DNA of 64,000 nt, taken from Opisthorchis felineus. Lineage: Eukaryota > Platyhelminthes > Trematoda > Opisthorchiida > Opisthorchiidae. Shown piece after piece: positions 41,301 through 50,305 of this stretch (position 1 is its first letter; each line of letters begins with the position of its first letter). Under the pieces are notes generated by a model. That model ran no database searches and was not told the origin of the DNA. It saw only the letters and a program-made list of their open reading frames with translations. The DNA is taken from assembly GCA_004794785.1 (NCBI GenBank), contig SJOL01001804.1:920622-984621 (forward strand), written 5' to 3'. The position numbers were made by a program, and so were the translations under genes.

Positions 41301-44300
41301 TTGGTTACTAAAACGTCAACCCCACTGGCACGGTTATTTCGTGAACCAAATAAGCTTTTACCATGGGTGTAATCACTTCATCTGGGTAGTGTTTGCACCC
41401 ATGTGAAATTATCCTCGTGATGCGTCAGAACTGCCCAGCTGGGTAACTGTAGTGCTAGTGGATTATTTTCAGGGGTGAATCAATCTTAGCAAGATACACT
41501 AAATTGCATACCAATTAGGTTTTCACGGGAGACTCAAATTACTCCCAGCTGAATCTCTCATTTATGATGTTCTCCTTCAAGTAAGGCTGACGGAAACCCA
41601 GGGACTGCATCTGCCTGATGAGCCCCAAGAAGGGTGAAACTGGTCGTGGGCTGCTGAAGAGGTTTCAGTAGCCTTATGAGCAATGTGTTACGTCTACACA
41701 ATGCGTAGACCTAATTATTTTGCCGATCAGTAGGGACACATGGTTATCCGTGAATCGGGTGGTCGATCAGACCTACTAGTTTTGTCCACCTCTGTTGAAA
41801 CTGATGACTTCAGCCGGATTAATCGAATTGTCCTCGCCGGTGGCGTAGTTGGGAGACATTAGTGACACTAATAAAACCACACACGACGACATCGGATGAG
41901 TAGGCGTACACGCGGACCCAGCTAATGTAACAAAAGCCGCGGCTCTCAGAACAGCCGCGTGTTAAATTGATTACTCAGTCCCGGCGGATTTAACAAGATC
42001 GATGCGTGAAAACAGCCTGAATCTGTGGTCCTCCATAAATTGTATCGAACGGTTTACTGAGCATACTTAGAATTAGGTTTTGTGATTCCTTTTGAGCACT
42101 CTATGTTTAAAAGGCCTGAAGCACTGTACAGCTGTTTCATCCACAGTGGGATTCATCAGCAGTGTCCACCTGAGAGATCTCTAGGAAGATCCCAACCGCA
42201 CCCATCCAGCTATTGGTTGAAAACCACATCTCGAACAAAATTTCAAATTCTGCTCCTACTGATATCAAGCATAAGGAGAACTGTCTAAAACAGAGTGATC
42301 CCGATACATGTTTAACCATTCTGTGGCTACTTGAAACCACTCTATATCAATCGATCATTCTGATACATAACTCAATTTGCTTTATCTTGACTAAATTACA
42401 GAAACCACCGATGATTCTCGGATTTTCAGCCATTTTTCTCGGAATGTTCATCCTAAGCTACTCCGTTGCTTCGATTTCACTTTCCAACATGCAGGTGAGT
42501 AGATTCTTGAAGCTGTCTCTCTCAAACATTCTGTTCCGTTGTATTTACGAAGCTTGGCCGTCAAGTGATCATCGTTTGAACTACGAGCAACCAGTCGCGG
42601 ATCACGATTGACTATCATTAGCCAGATCCAAGTGAAATGTCGGGGTACACGACATGAGGGAATTATGTGACAGCAACTCAGCAGCCTTCAATTCAGATAG
42701 AAGTTTGACTATTCGGCGGGCTGCTGAGCACAGATCAACTGGGACTGATCGTGTAAAGTGTCATCTCCTCTGGAAAACACAAGGTGATGGATCATGGAAA
42801 GATAAAGATTTCAGTCACAAACCTCTTTGATTAAACTAAGCAACCGGAACGTATTCAGTTGAGCTGAATGTTTTTTGCCAGCGATACAAACGTGGCAAAC
42901 TACATCTGCAATGTAAGTGGTGACAAACAAATTAGGTGCAGGCTGCAGCAACCATACATTGAAATATAAAAATGTTGGGTTCTGGGGTTGAGATACCAAG
43001 TGACTTCTGATCCAGACCACTTCAGCGTATCGATTGGCTCAATTTATAGCGCGACATAGACCAAATCAGTGGTTCAAGAATACCGAACACATTCGAAATT
43101 TCAGCCTATACATCTCAGGCGACGGTGCTACACAGATGACTATAATATAATCGCTTTGCTTTCCTTTGGGTTACAAGTTGTGGGAGATTTTTCGGGAGTG
43201 TTCAGAAAACTGAATTTCTGGACAGAATAGGGTGACACGCGGTCATTTCAAGCGCAAGTCGATCAGGTTTCAATCATTCTACTTCCATAGCTTTAGAAGA
43301 CTCTGATGTGCGTGGGACGTCTGACCTCTTGGCATGCCATAGAAAAGTTTACACAACAAAGTTGGAACTTAGGAGTTAGATTTCCACACACAGGGAAGAA
43401 AGGGTCTTGGGAAGAAATTGGACACAAGAAGTTTTCTGATAAGACAAACAATATCATTTTTTGGTGTAATATTCTGTGTAGTAGAACACTGGTATCCTTT
43501 AGTTTCCTTCCATTTGTTTTCACTGACATGCGCAATGCATCTGATCGAGGCGCGTACTGGCCTTATCTAATTAGGCCCCGCAACTGTGATGAATTTATTG
43601 AAGCCCCTCTAAAAATGGCTGTTTTCTTCTGGTTCAACTCAGTGGTCTGTGAATTTGCTATGCAGCTTTTATGAAGAGTCGATATGAATTTGCCTTTATG
43701 TGCCTAAATGTCCATTTTCAGCATGTCCTGTCAACAATACTAATTGCATTCGCCATAGAAGAGGATGAAATATTTGCCAGAAAAATCTTGAACGAGGAAG
43801 TCCTTGTTGGGTTTCGACACGAGATAATAAAGGTGAGTCACTAGTGAGGATAAGAATATTGCGGTTTTGGATTTATTCCCCCTCTTCAAGGTTGTGAGTA
43901 TAAGGCACATTATGGCACCTCACCTTTTCGCTACTTACAAAATATAAGTAATGGGTCTAGAAAAGGAGATCAATTAAGCAAGCTCACCGACAAATCTCGA
44001 GAGGTATGCAGCTCGGATCGAGTTTACTACCTTAAGCATCAAGTTTAGGCTATAAATGAGGCAGCACTTGGTACAGAACTCCACAATTTTGATGGCCAAG
44101 ATTCGCCTTTACTACAGATAGTAAACCGAAGACCGGGCATTAATCAGGTCAGCGAAAGACCGGATGTCTAACTGAGGAAGTTCACCAGAAGTTCAGACGA
44201 ATTATGAATGCATGATCAAATAGATCTGAGATAAAAATGGGCTCGCTGTTGGTGGATCGTCGGAGTTAAGCGGGAAAATTTGATAGTCAAACAGTGGGGC

Positions 44301-45359
44301 TTTCACCATCTTGACAACAGGGGATAGTATTAACTTACATTAGCTAATCAATGTGCGACTCGATGAACGAACAAATTAATGGTCTGAAAACCTGATCACG
44401 AGATCCGAGTAGTTAGCCACTGAAGTGTTACTTTTCGGGCCTGAAGAAATAACCAACTGCACTTTGACACCTGTTCACTAGATGTAAACATTTTTCTCTT
44501 AAGTACGCCGGGAATGACCAATGACATTTTGTTATTGGTATCGTGCTTGCTTGAGTATATGAGTAGCGGCCAACAACTGACGTCGCAGTTTTACGACTAG
44601 TTGAGACGGAATTATTCTAATTATTGTTCCGGATAACCTGTTTCATTCAAGGTTCACATATCTAATATAATGCTGGTGTGCTTTATTCTATGATGTTTAT
44701 ATGGTGCAAAAATGAGAAACTGCTTCGGAAAACTTAGTAGTTACTCCGAAAGGGCGTATACTTTTCCAAAAACACATTTTGGAATTCGCAGAGCAGTAAT
44801 CATAACCTGATTTCACTTATTTTTTGACAAGAATATCGACTCTGGAACATCCAGTGGATGGGCATCAAACTGTACCCAATGACGGTGGCCTTCTTGATTC
44901 TACGCCTGAAAATCCAGTTTAAAATTTCAGGAATACCGAAAGTAAATCACTATCCTTTTCAAAAAAATTCTTATACAACGGAATGCCGTGAGGTTTGTTT
45001 CCACCAGGATACACTATTCATCATACTGTTGCTGAGAACTCTCCGATAGCTCGCCACCGGTCTAGTCTTTGTTAGAGTTCATTAGGTAGGTGGAATTCTC
45101 GACTTTCGTCAACCTGACTTTCTACTGAGCATCAAATGTTATGAAGTGATTGACCAGATTCGCTGTCATAATTGGATTAAATTTCTAAGTGGCATTTTAA
45201 ACCGGCTACATTTTTCAGAATCTATTCTCCTCTGAATCTGCGCCACACAAGTCAGACACGATGAATTGCACTGAAAATTTCGTTGCACCAACCAAAGAAC
45301 ACAATTCTTTTCAACGGACGAGAAAAGCAAATAGACAGCAACGAATTATTCAAGTATGA
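2151..45359 (+). CDS. SLC44A: Choline transporter-like protein (SLC44/CTL family), 13 coding exons, 699 aa, divergent
   Basis: Joined exons: 2151-2300, 2339-2475, 2510-2671, 9832-10058, 11234-11323, 15464-15612, 17568-17781, 18281-18440, 31120-31409, 37411-37586, 42402-42494, 43722-43832, 45219-45359. Intron phases are 0,2,2,1,1,0,1,2,1,0,0,0, all GT-AG and all matching, which chance would not give. SLC44 proteins are multi-pass carriers of choline and related substrates in plasma and organelle membranes. Visible here: cytosolic LEDV..MCTDFPF before TM1 (about 37-59); YDCYGNICG (70-78); a Cys-rich outer loop with C113, C117 (in an NCT sequon), C140, C142, C161, C176; further hydrophobic helices from W212 to V606; FAIEE near 626-630; a basic tail. 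Spacing from CTD.P to GNICG, as I recall human CTL1, is identical (45 residues). Length is near the usual ~650-720. Family motifs NAY, HxGS and NDGS are replaced, so transport activity is uncertain. The start is the ATG seven bases after a splice-acceptor-like site. Confidence 0.88.
2301..2338 (+). other. Micro-intron 1 (38 bp)
   Basis: It starts GTTTGT and ends AACAG, and contains an in-frame stop. Removing it joins the two halves of TM1 and gives exactly the spacing between CTD.P and GNICG seen in CTL1. The donor is weaker than those of the long introns. Confidence 0.8.
2339..2475 (+). CDS. SLC44A: SLC44-like exon 2 (aa 51-96)
   Basis: Finishes TM1 and carries YDCYGNICG at residues 70-78, the most diagnostic SLC44 block (YDSYGNICG in CTL1). 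It ends with a split Arg codon, AG, before GTGGCT (phase 2). Confidence 0.88.
2476..2509 (+). other. Micro-intron 2 (34 bp)
   Basis: GTGGCT to TTTCAG, with a pyrimidine-rich end. Without removal the frame stops at 2567. With removal, reading continues into [11 protein letters not shown], which aligns with SVALCVAACPR of CTL1. The phase (2) matches on both sides. Confidence 0.82.
2510..2671 (+). CDS. SLC44A: SLC44-like exon 3 (aa 97-150)
   Basis: Outer-loop exon with C113, C117, C140 and C142. The blocks CVHNCTPE and NNIALCDC match the CVAACPR and NGSALCSY positions of CTL1, and N116-C-T is a glycosylation sequon. The donor is GTAAGA (phase 2). Confidence 0.83.
2672..9831 (+). other. Intron 3 (7.2 kb), no internal gene recognised
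   Basis: GT-AG intron joining phase 2 to phase 2. It holds only short ORFs, the longest 133 codons at 4440-4841 and without recognisable similarity. No structured repeat stood out by eye. Confidence 0.7.
9832..10058 (+). CDS. SLC44A: SLC44-like exon 4 (aa 150-226)
   Basis: End of the large outer loop, with C161 and C176 near a run of prolines as in the family's LCP...P...RC.P stretch, then [11 protein letters not shown] leading into TM2. This corresponds to the ED..VSWYW entry of CTL proteins. The acceptor TTTTAG and donor GTGAGG fit; outgoing phase is 1. Confidence 0.85.
10059..11233 (+). other. Intron 4 (1.2 kb)
   Basis: No gene or repeat recognised. A 132-codon minus-strand ORF starts in this intron and has no recognisable similarity. 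Confidence 0.65.
11234..11323 (+). CDS. SLC44A: SLC44-like exon 5 (aa 226-256)
   Basis: 90-nt exon, phase 1 in and out. The selected frame is almost entirely hydrophobic ([11 protein letters not shown], then [12 protein letters not shown]), giving the end of TM2 and TM3. The acceptor CTACTCAG and donor GTAGGT are good. Confidence 0.8.
11324..15463 (+). other. Intron 5 (4.1 kb)
   Basis: No gene recognised. It contains a short ACAACTGTC-type direct repeat near 13927-13975 and a degenerate AT-rich tract near 14230-14290. Confidence 0.65.
15464..15612 (+). CDS. SLC44A: SLC44-like exon 6 (aa 256-305)
   Basis: Encodes the end of TM3, a cytosolic stretch with HSLERFG, and the start of TM4 ([14 protein letters not shown]). 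It corresponds to the cytosolic loop and the next helix of CTL1. Phase 1 in, phase 0 out at GTGAGT. Confidence 0.83.
15613..17567 (+). other. Intron 6 (2.0 kb) with AT-rich stretch
   Basis: The only structure seen is the AT-rich stretch at 16764-16925, listed separately. Confidence 0.6.
16764..16925. repeat. AT-rich low-complexity tract
   Basis: Rich in TATTATATA, ATATATCTTACATTATATA and similar blocks, clearly more AT-rich than its flanks. It lies inside intron 6. Confidence 0.6.
17568..17781 (+). CDS. SLC44A: SLC44-like exon 7 (aa 306-377)
   Basis: TM4 continues as [12 protein letters not shown] cytosolic segment ([17 protein letters not shown]) follows, then [14 protein letters not shown], which matches the KVFIHLPLLVFQP block before TM5 in CTL1. 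This is one of the clearest family matches. Phase 0 in, phase 1 out at GTGAGT. Confidence 0.88.
17782..18280 (+). other. Intron 7 (499 bp)
   Basis: Contains one copy of a dispersed repeat (17960-18150), also present in intron 10. Acceptor is CCAATTTCAG. Confidence 0.7.
17960..18150 (+). repeat. Dispersed repeat, copy 1
   Basis: Shares ordered blocks with 37880-38085: ACTAATAA, GAAACTCTTC-type, ATCTCGAATAT, CATTCA.TTGAAGG, ATTCAGTT and AAACCAAATT, with small indels between. It is old and diverged, and its class is not recognised. Confidence 0.6.
18281..18440 (+). CDS. SLC44A: SLC44-like exon 8 (aa 377-430)
   Basis: Outer loop ([11 protein letters not shown]), then [15 protein letters not shown] and a long hydrophobic segment ending VFVSAW. 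It aligns with the helix ending in AGA..TYY in CTL1. The last Trp codon is split (phase 2, donor GTAAGT) and completed by exon 9. Confidence 0.85.
22283..22515. repeat. Degenerate tetranucleotide array (GTAA/GTGA type)
   Basis: About 230 bp of AGTAAGT, AGTGAAT, AGCAAGT and GTAGGTAAG units, diverged and with small indels. It is a microsatellite-derived tract. Confidence 0.85.
26950..26978. repeat. (TG)n followed by a G-rich run
   Basis: Roughly seven TG dinucleotides followed directly by a run rich in G. Simple-sequence tract in intron 8. Confidence 0.8.
30932..30952. repeat. Perfect 8-bp inverted repeat
   Basis: GGAAGGTT and AACCTTCC separated by five bases, about 170 bp before exon 9. It could form a hairpin in the pre-mRNA. 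No known family recognised. Confidence 0.5.
31120..31409 (+). CDS. SLC44A: SLC44-like exon 9 (aa 430-527)
   Basis: Largest exon. It completes Trp430 and gives WYHSPAV, then [22 protein letters not shown], at the position of the RYHLGTVAKGS / RYHTGSLAFGS block. A long helix follows, then a segment with [16 protein letters not shown], collinear with WCLE..LNYLNQNAY of CTL1. The normally invariant His before the Gly, the NAY and the CxxC-type cysteines are absent. Donor is AA|GTAAGC (phase 1). Confidence 0.87.
34314..34363. repeat. (TTATTA)n-type low-complexity tract
   Basis: TATTATTATTATTTATTATT-type sequence of about 50 bp in intron 9. Confidence 0.8.
34715..34739. repeat. Perfect 8-bp inverted repeat, 9-nt loop
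   Basis: GGATTTGT and ACAAATCC flank a nine-base loop in a locally GC-richer stretch. It may be part of an unrecognised repeat. Confidence 0.45.
37411..37586 (+). CDS. SLC44A: SLC44-like exon 10 (aa 527-585)
   Basis: Encodes [14 protein letters not shown], matching the FC.SAKDAF.LL..N block, then [22 protein letters not shown], matching the LFLGK(L/V) helix. Phase 1 in (acceptor GTCTCAG), phase 0 out (GTAAGT). Confidence 0.87.
37880..38085 (+). repeat. Dispersed repeat, copy 2
   Basis: Same block order and orientation as 17960-18150, including CTAATAA, AAAACTCTTC, ATATCTCGAATAT and CATTCACTTGAAGG. Confidence 0.6.
41605..41655 (+). ncRNA. Hammerhead ribozyme core (ACUGGUC stem III type)
   Basis: The core CUGAUGA is at 41615-41621. 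Stem II is GCCC (41622-41625), a six-base loop, and GGGU (41632-41635). GAAA follows directly at 41636-41639. Stem III is reduced to AC|UG|GU with the NUH cleavage triplet GUC ending at 41645. Spacing of core and stem II matches a type I hammerhead exactly. Stem I is weak: five possible pairs, three of them G-U. It is probably a relic of a mobile repeat whose borders I cannot define. Confidence 0.65.
42093..42235 (-). mobile_element. tRNA-headed hammerhead SINE, copy 1 (intron 10)
   Basis: Read on the minus strand it collates with the copies at 50142 and 62041: diverged head, hammerhead, then a tail resembling CAGTGCTTC..GGC.TTT....ATAG. The head is poorly preserved. It ends about 170 bp before exon 11. 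Confidence 0.6.
42121..42165 (-). ncRNA. Hammerhead ribozyme with complete core (SINE copy 1)
   Basis: Minus strand, 5' to 3': stem I CACUG; CUGAUGA (plus positions 42153-42159); stem II AUCC, six-base loop, GGAU (42139-42152); GAAA (42135-42138); stem III self-complementary ACAGCUGU (42128-42135, sharing its first A with GAAA); cleavage triplet GUA; stem I return CAGUG. Every conserved catalytic-core base is present, and stems I and II are five and four perfect pairs. Stem III has no loop, so activity would need a dimer, as known for schistosome and newt hammerheads. Confidence 0.78.
42402..42494 (+). CDS. SLC44A: SLC44-like exon 11 (aa 586-616)
   Basis: 93 nt, phase 0 both sides. Encodes a proline-led helix ([20 protein letters not shown]), matching the [21 protein letters not shown] helix of CTL1. 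Acceptor TTACAG, donor CAG|GTGAGT. Confidence 0.82.
42495..43721 (+). other. Intron 11 (1.2 kb)
   Basis: A 122-codon plus-strand ORF (43306-43674) lies here without recognisable similarity and stops before exon 12. Nothing else is seen. Confidence 0.65.
43722..43832 (+). CDS. SLC44A: SLC44-like exon 12 (aa 617-653)
   Basis: Encodes [20 protein letters not shown], collinear with [20 protein letters not shown] of CTL1 (FAI plus acidic residue shared, NDGS lost). Phase 0 both sides; acceptor TTTTCAG, donor AAG|GTGAGT. Confidence 0.85.
43833..45218 (+). other. Intron 12 (1.4 kb)
   Basis: No gene or repeat recognised. Confidence 0.65.
45219..45359 (+). CDS. SLC44A: SLC44-like exon 13, C-terminal tail and stop (aa 654-699)
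   Basis: After acceptor TTTTTCAG, the phase-0 frame gives 46 hydrophilic residues ending in a basic stretch ([10 protein letters not shown]) and TGA. The tail is not conserved in SLC44 proteins, so this exon rests on phase, acceptor quality and composition. No AATAAA is seen in the next ~500 bp; AATACA occurs at about 45590 and 45790. Confidence 0.65.
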   Translation, partial: NLFSSESAPHKSDTMNCTENFVAPTKEHNSFQRTRKANRQQRIIQV

Positions 45360-48300
45360 TATTTTCCCAAACTTTCAACGGAATTGTCCTACACACCCCT
45401 GACGCAACAACTGCAGCCGCCAAAGAATGTGTGTACCTACCCTCATTTTTCCCCACATTGTCGGATATTTAAAAGCACTATTCACGTCAATTTTTAGTTC
45501 CAAATTACCGTGTTTCAGTCGAACCGCAGTTTGCCTATTGGTTCTTACTACTTACACTTTTGAGCTAGTAATCTGCTTATCTACTTCTCAATACAGCAAG
45601 CAAAGCGCGTCAAAACCTTTTCCGTCTAGTACTTGGATTGCAGTGAGTTCATTCAAGTTTTTATTTGTCTAAATTTGGGGCTTTAGGCGGCGAAGGTCGT
45701 GAACCACTCTCGTTAATTCTCAGGAAGCTTCGTTATGTGGGGGTGATTGATCAGCAGACCTAAATCTCGTCAGAAAATAGGAGAACACAAATACAACTTT
45801 TAAAAAGATTAGTCCATAGGAAATATTAGCGTCGAACACGTCATGATAGAGTTACGCACAACAAAGGCTCAGAATAACGATGAGCTATGGTATGAGTGAT
45901 TGCACTTTACAACCAAAAATGTTTAGTTACAAGATGGATTGAGAAAGTTTCCGGCCTTCAGTAAGATTGATGGAGGAGAGTCTGGGCAAACCTCATCTTG
46001 GTTTGAAGTCAAAAAAGTTATGGTGCGAAATTCTTAGCCACCCCAAGACTTGCTTCCTTTTAACGAGTCTGAGGGTGAACACTAACCAAAGGCAAGCAGA
46101 AATAACAGCTTTTTTAGTAAAAATAACGGCATTGTTATGAGAGCAGCAAATATCTGTGGCTGGATTTACACAGGGGGGAGACCAGCTAAAGTTACTTGCA
46201 TATATATATATATATATATATCAATCCAAACTTGACACATTTGTCAGGACCAGCATGAAAACCTTTTCGGTCCAACATTCTACCAGTTTGTCAAGGATGA
46301 TGTACCTATCATCATCCCCTACCGACTTTACGGAAAAAGCACTTCCAAACACCAAGGTTTATTAATTCTGATCCTGCCTTTAGCTTGAAATTTGGATTCG
46401 GTGTCATGAGTGACACCACACAAACCTAGTTCAAAATTAGTTCACCTGTTTCATGTTCAGTTCAAAACTGAACCCAAATTTCAGTTCAAAAGGCATTTTA
46501 TTCCTCATTTCAACCACATGTGTAGTTCTACTTCCCACCTCTGTGACAACACCGGGTTTTTTCATCTTGGGCTTGCACGCAAATCCAGTCTTTCTCTCTG
46601 AAACATCCTGTGTATTCCTACCCACATTGATCGTAAATAGTGGTATGCCTCAGTAAGAGCAATGAGCCTTTGAAGTTGGATTTTAAAATGGTAGTTTCAA
46701 GAGCTGTCGGGTTATTTAACTAAAGGTGTGAAATATACAGTGCCATTTTCTGTTTCCGCTCTTCCAGTGTTCTACTTCTTACATTGTTTAACTTCGAAAG
46801 AGAATGATATCCTGCCCAGCCTTGTTAAAAAATCCACGTCCTGAAATATCACCAATTTTAAAGGTCTGTGCATTTTAAAATACCAACCATCTGACGCAGC
46901 ACTTTTATCTCAGAACTTTAGGAATTTCTGACTTGAAACATTTCACATTGCATGGCTAACCGAGTAAAAAGCATCTGATTGGTACAATATCTCTGTTATT
47001 GCAAAATAGCTCTCGGGAACCGGTCTCTAAATATAAAGGGCAAAGTGAATTTGAGCCAGGACGCTTTGTCTCTTTACACATATTCACGAATCAGACTCAG
47101 CGAAACTGACGTCGTTCATTCAAACTGGAGCATTTGTCTCGTCACTAGGCAGTCATTAGGTTTACATACTGACATGACGCGGTTCATATAACGCGTCGGT
47201 CATCTTCCTTGGGGTGGTTTCCCAACAGCCATCCATCCATATGCAGTCCATGGGTCACCTGTATTCACCTGTTGAAGAGATGGCCGTAGTCTGTACATAT
47301 TTCAGTCTATGGTGGACGTTACACTGTAGGTTTCTGCATCTGTCCTTTTTGCAACGCTTACACTGATCGCAGTCCGGTCCTTCTCGAATAATGCGTTACT
47401 CTTCCGTGCAATTTACTGTTTGGTTGCAGAACACGTGAGCCAAACGCCAGTTCATAATAAAGGAAAGAATGATTATCCGATGTCCACTGATATTATGACG
47501 ATTCCTACGCTATTCATATAACGATATCATCAAAACATAAATCCGAACATAGGTAAAGCTTACGAAGAGATAAAAATGGGTTATTATTGATGTGTCCGTG
47601 AGACCTTCCGGTTCGGTCGACAAGCCATCATATACCGTCATCCACTCCTTTTGCAACTTAATGGTTTTTATATCCAAACTCAACATCACAGAAAAATAGG
47701 AGATAATCCTACATTTGAAGACGGTTCGTCACAACACTGGACCCTATCTCAGACCAGTTGAAGGAATTTTGTGAAATATGACAAAAATGTTAATCAACTA
47801 CCAACAGGGAAGCGGTGCAAGTACATCGAATATTGGGCTAGTTTTTGGGCCGTAGTAACTATACTCACAATAACCATGCGCTGCCAGATCTAACACGTAA
47901 GGAGTAAGCATTATTTTCCGTCTAGTTGTTTAATCAGTAAACTCTGTCAGTGAACCTAGAGTGAATTAGATCGATCTCTCAAAAATTGATTCCATTTCAA
48001 GTATTTTTTTGCATCCTTCACAACGGGTGACGAGAGTCCGGAATACTGATCATAATCTTGTTCTATTTAAAGCTTTATCAGGAAAACAACGACGACAATT
48101 CCACTGGAATTTCTACAGTGGGTTGAAACAGTGCGACGAAAAACATGTTTTATGGAGTAACGCAAAATTTGTGCCCAATTAGTGTTGTTCCAAATATACG
48201 ATTTTCCACAGTCATCTTTCAAAATGTTTCGACTAACTATCAAAAACACATGGAGTAAAACGTTGCGTACAACTAATCATTATGCCGTTTCATTAGCACA

Positions 48301-50134
48301 CAACCATCTGTTTAGTGCAAATGAACTATTTCCGGGGTGAGTTTGGCTCTCCATAACCAGATGTGGGACCAAAAATCCAACAGGCTGTTGTTTGGGCAAA
48401 TTGCTTTTCAGCTGTCTTCTGCATCCGTACAGTCTGATTTTTCACGCTTCATCTCCATACTCATGCCACCATGCTCCCCCCTCTTCTCTCTCGCTCTCTC
48501 ACTGTGTTTAATCATGACTGTCATGCTGATTTGGTTTGTGGGATTGTGTGGATTGTAATACCCTGGACTTAGCGCGAACAGCGTCTGTCAGAAAATTTGA
48601 CTGGTTGTGCAAATAGGCAAAAAATCATTTGTCAGGAGGAAGCCCTTGACTAGTTTTGAGTCTAGCAGCCTGACCAAAATGCTGGGTGGCGTAAACTGAG
48701 CTAGACACGATGAGACTGTCTGTTTCTAGGCTAGCCTATCACATGATCAGTACGGTCGAATGAGGCCGGCTATTTTTAGCATTGGGCGTTATCGCTATTT
48801 ATTTAGGGATGGAGAGGAATTGTCATCATGCTAGCCAAAGTCTCCTTGCTTTTCGTCTGATATGTGCAGTTAAATTCATCCGCATGGCTTTCAAGCCAAT
48901 CTGACTTCCCTGACTTCTAAGAGTTACAGAATAACAATGAATGACAATGTTTTGTAAATTACGATGCAACAGGTGACTCAGAGAAGGAGCCGTCAAACAG
49001 TGTGTCCATACAAAAGTTGGCCGGGATGCTGTAACCTCATTTGTCCTGGAACAATAAGCTCAGCGCGGTTTGTCACCCTGATCTGACAACACCCACAAGA
49101 ATTGGTGATTTTACGCAGTGGTCAATCCGTGTGTGAATATTGCAGGAAACCGGTTTCAGTTTCTCAGGCCAGGCTGTTGGAAGAAGCACAACCTTGCACG
49201 AACGATTAGCAACAATAGAAAAAGTTACACGTAGAATGCACGTATCTGTCATCCGTTACTGTCAGGAGACTGCAGCTATCTAAATTACTCTCTGATTCTG
49301 GAAACTTTTCCAGTGTTATAAAATTTCTAAAGCTTTCAGGTTGAATTTTCTTTCTCCACTATTTCGAGTTTTCTAGGCTAGTGAATGATTTACACAAACT
49401 ACTGATGACCACACAAAAAGGACTGATACAATTCGTGAATGGAGCCTAAATGCTCTGGGGCGGACTGTTGAGTTATCAAATTTCCCCCCATCAAGCTTTA
49501 TGTTTTCTTTTCCAAAAATGTTTGCATGTGTCTATTGCAGTTTTTTTGATAACCACATCCAGCCACGTAACTTTTTGAATGTTTCGACAGATTGCTGTTT
49601 TGTTAATCATCAGTTCATTCTTATTTGGAACCATCAAACAACAAAAAAGAAATATTTTGGTGCTTTAAGAATATCTACTCTTCATAAAAGCAAAAATCGA
49701 CGGATAGACGTCTTCTGGTCCCCTAAATGTTTAGAAGAGTGATCCATCACTTATGATGTAATTTTGTCAATCCATGTTTTTGAGTTCACCGAAAAAACAG
49801 CCTAATATACTTTTGTGCACATCACTGCCTCGGATTAAAACTTATCAGTATTATGGTGGAGCGACCTCTTGTGCTCAGATCGGTTACAAAACGGGGAGAC
49901 ACACGACTGACGTCCATCTTTGCAGTTCTCAGCAAAGGCGAAGTGCACAGTATCTGGAGTTGATTACAACCATATCTTATGGCGCAAAATGCCTGACTAA
50001 TGAATAGCAAGACGCTATCGAAAGGCAGTTTTTAAGCTGTCATTTACTAATGTGTCATTAGTTTTGAGCAAACCATTTTTTAATTCTTCCAGTGTTCCGA
50101 ATCATGTATTCTAGGCAAAAATGTTTAATCGAGG
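45360..50134. other. 3' flank of the SLC44-like gene, no second gene recognised
   Basis: Short ORFs only. It includes a (TA)n tract and a CT-rich stretch near 48475-48510. The 3' UTR end cannot be placed. Confidence 0.6.
46201..46221. repeat. (TA)n microsatellite
   Basis: Uninterrupted TA dinucleotides for about 21 bp. Confidence 0.95.
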
Positions 50135-50141
50135 TTTAGTC

Positions 50142-50305
50142 CTGTAAGTGAAACCAGTCTACGCTGAAGAACCGAGAAGCACTGTAAAGCCATCCCACCC
50201 CTATTGGGAATCATCAGCAGTGCGTAACTCACGGAATCTTGAACTTGCAACCTCTCGCCTATTAGTTTGAACACTTAACCGTTTTACCATGTGCGGCTAA
50301 TCGCA
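50142..50305 (-). mobile_element. tRNA-headed hammerhead SINE, copy 2
   Basis: Minus-strand order: tRNA-like head with box A like TGGTAAAACGG and box B like GTTCAAGAT, then GCACTG CTGATGA, a body, and a tail ending CACTTACAGG. It lines up along its length with the plus copy at 62041, which defines the family. Confidence 0.75.
50179..50223 (-). ncRNA. Decayed hammerhead in SINE copy 2
   Basis: Stem I is perfect (GCACUG with CAGUGC) and CUGAUGA is intact, but the GAAA box reads GGGA and stem III is altered. Predicted inactive. Confidence 0.65.

Larger units (their letters stand above)
37587..42401 (+). other. Intron 10 (4.8 kb)
   Basis: Holds the second dispersed-repeat copy, a hammerhead ribozyme core on the plus strand (41605-41655) and a hammerhead-bearing SINE on the minus strand close to exon 11. 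The stretch 38860-39060 is locally GC-richer without a recognisable gene. Confidence 0.7.

Noticed and set aside
37587..42401. A missing transporter exon between exons 10 and 11
   Set aside because: Both flanking phases are 0, and the helix-to-helix spacing after direct joining agrees with CTL1 to within about one residue.
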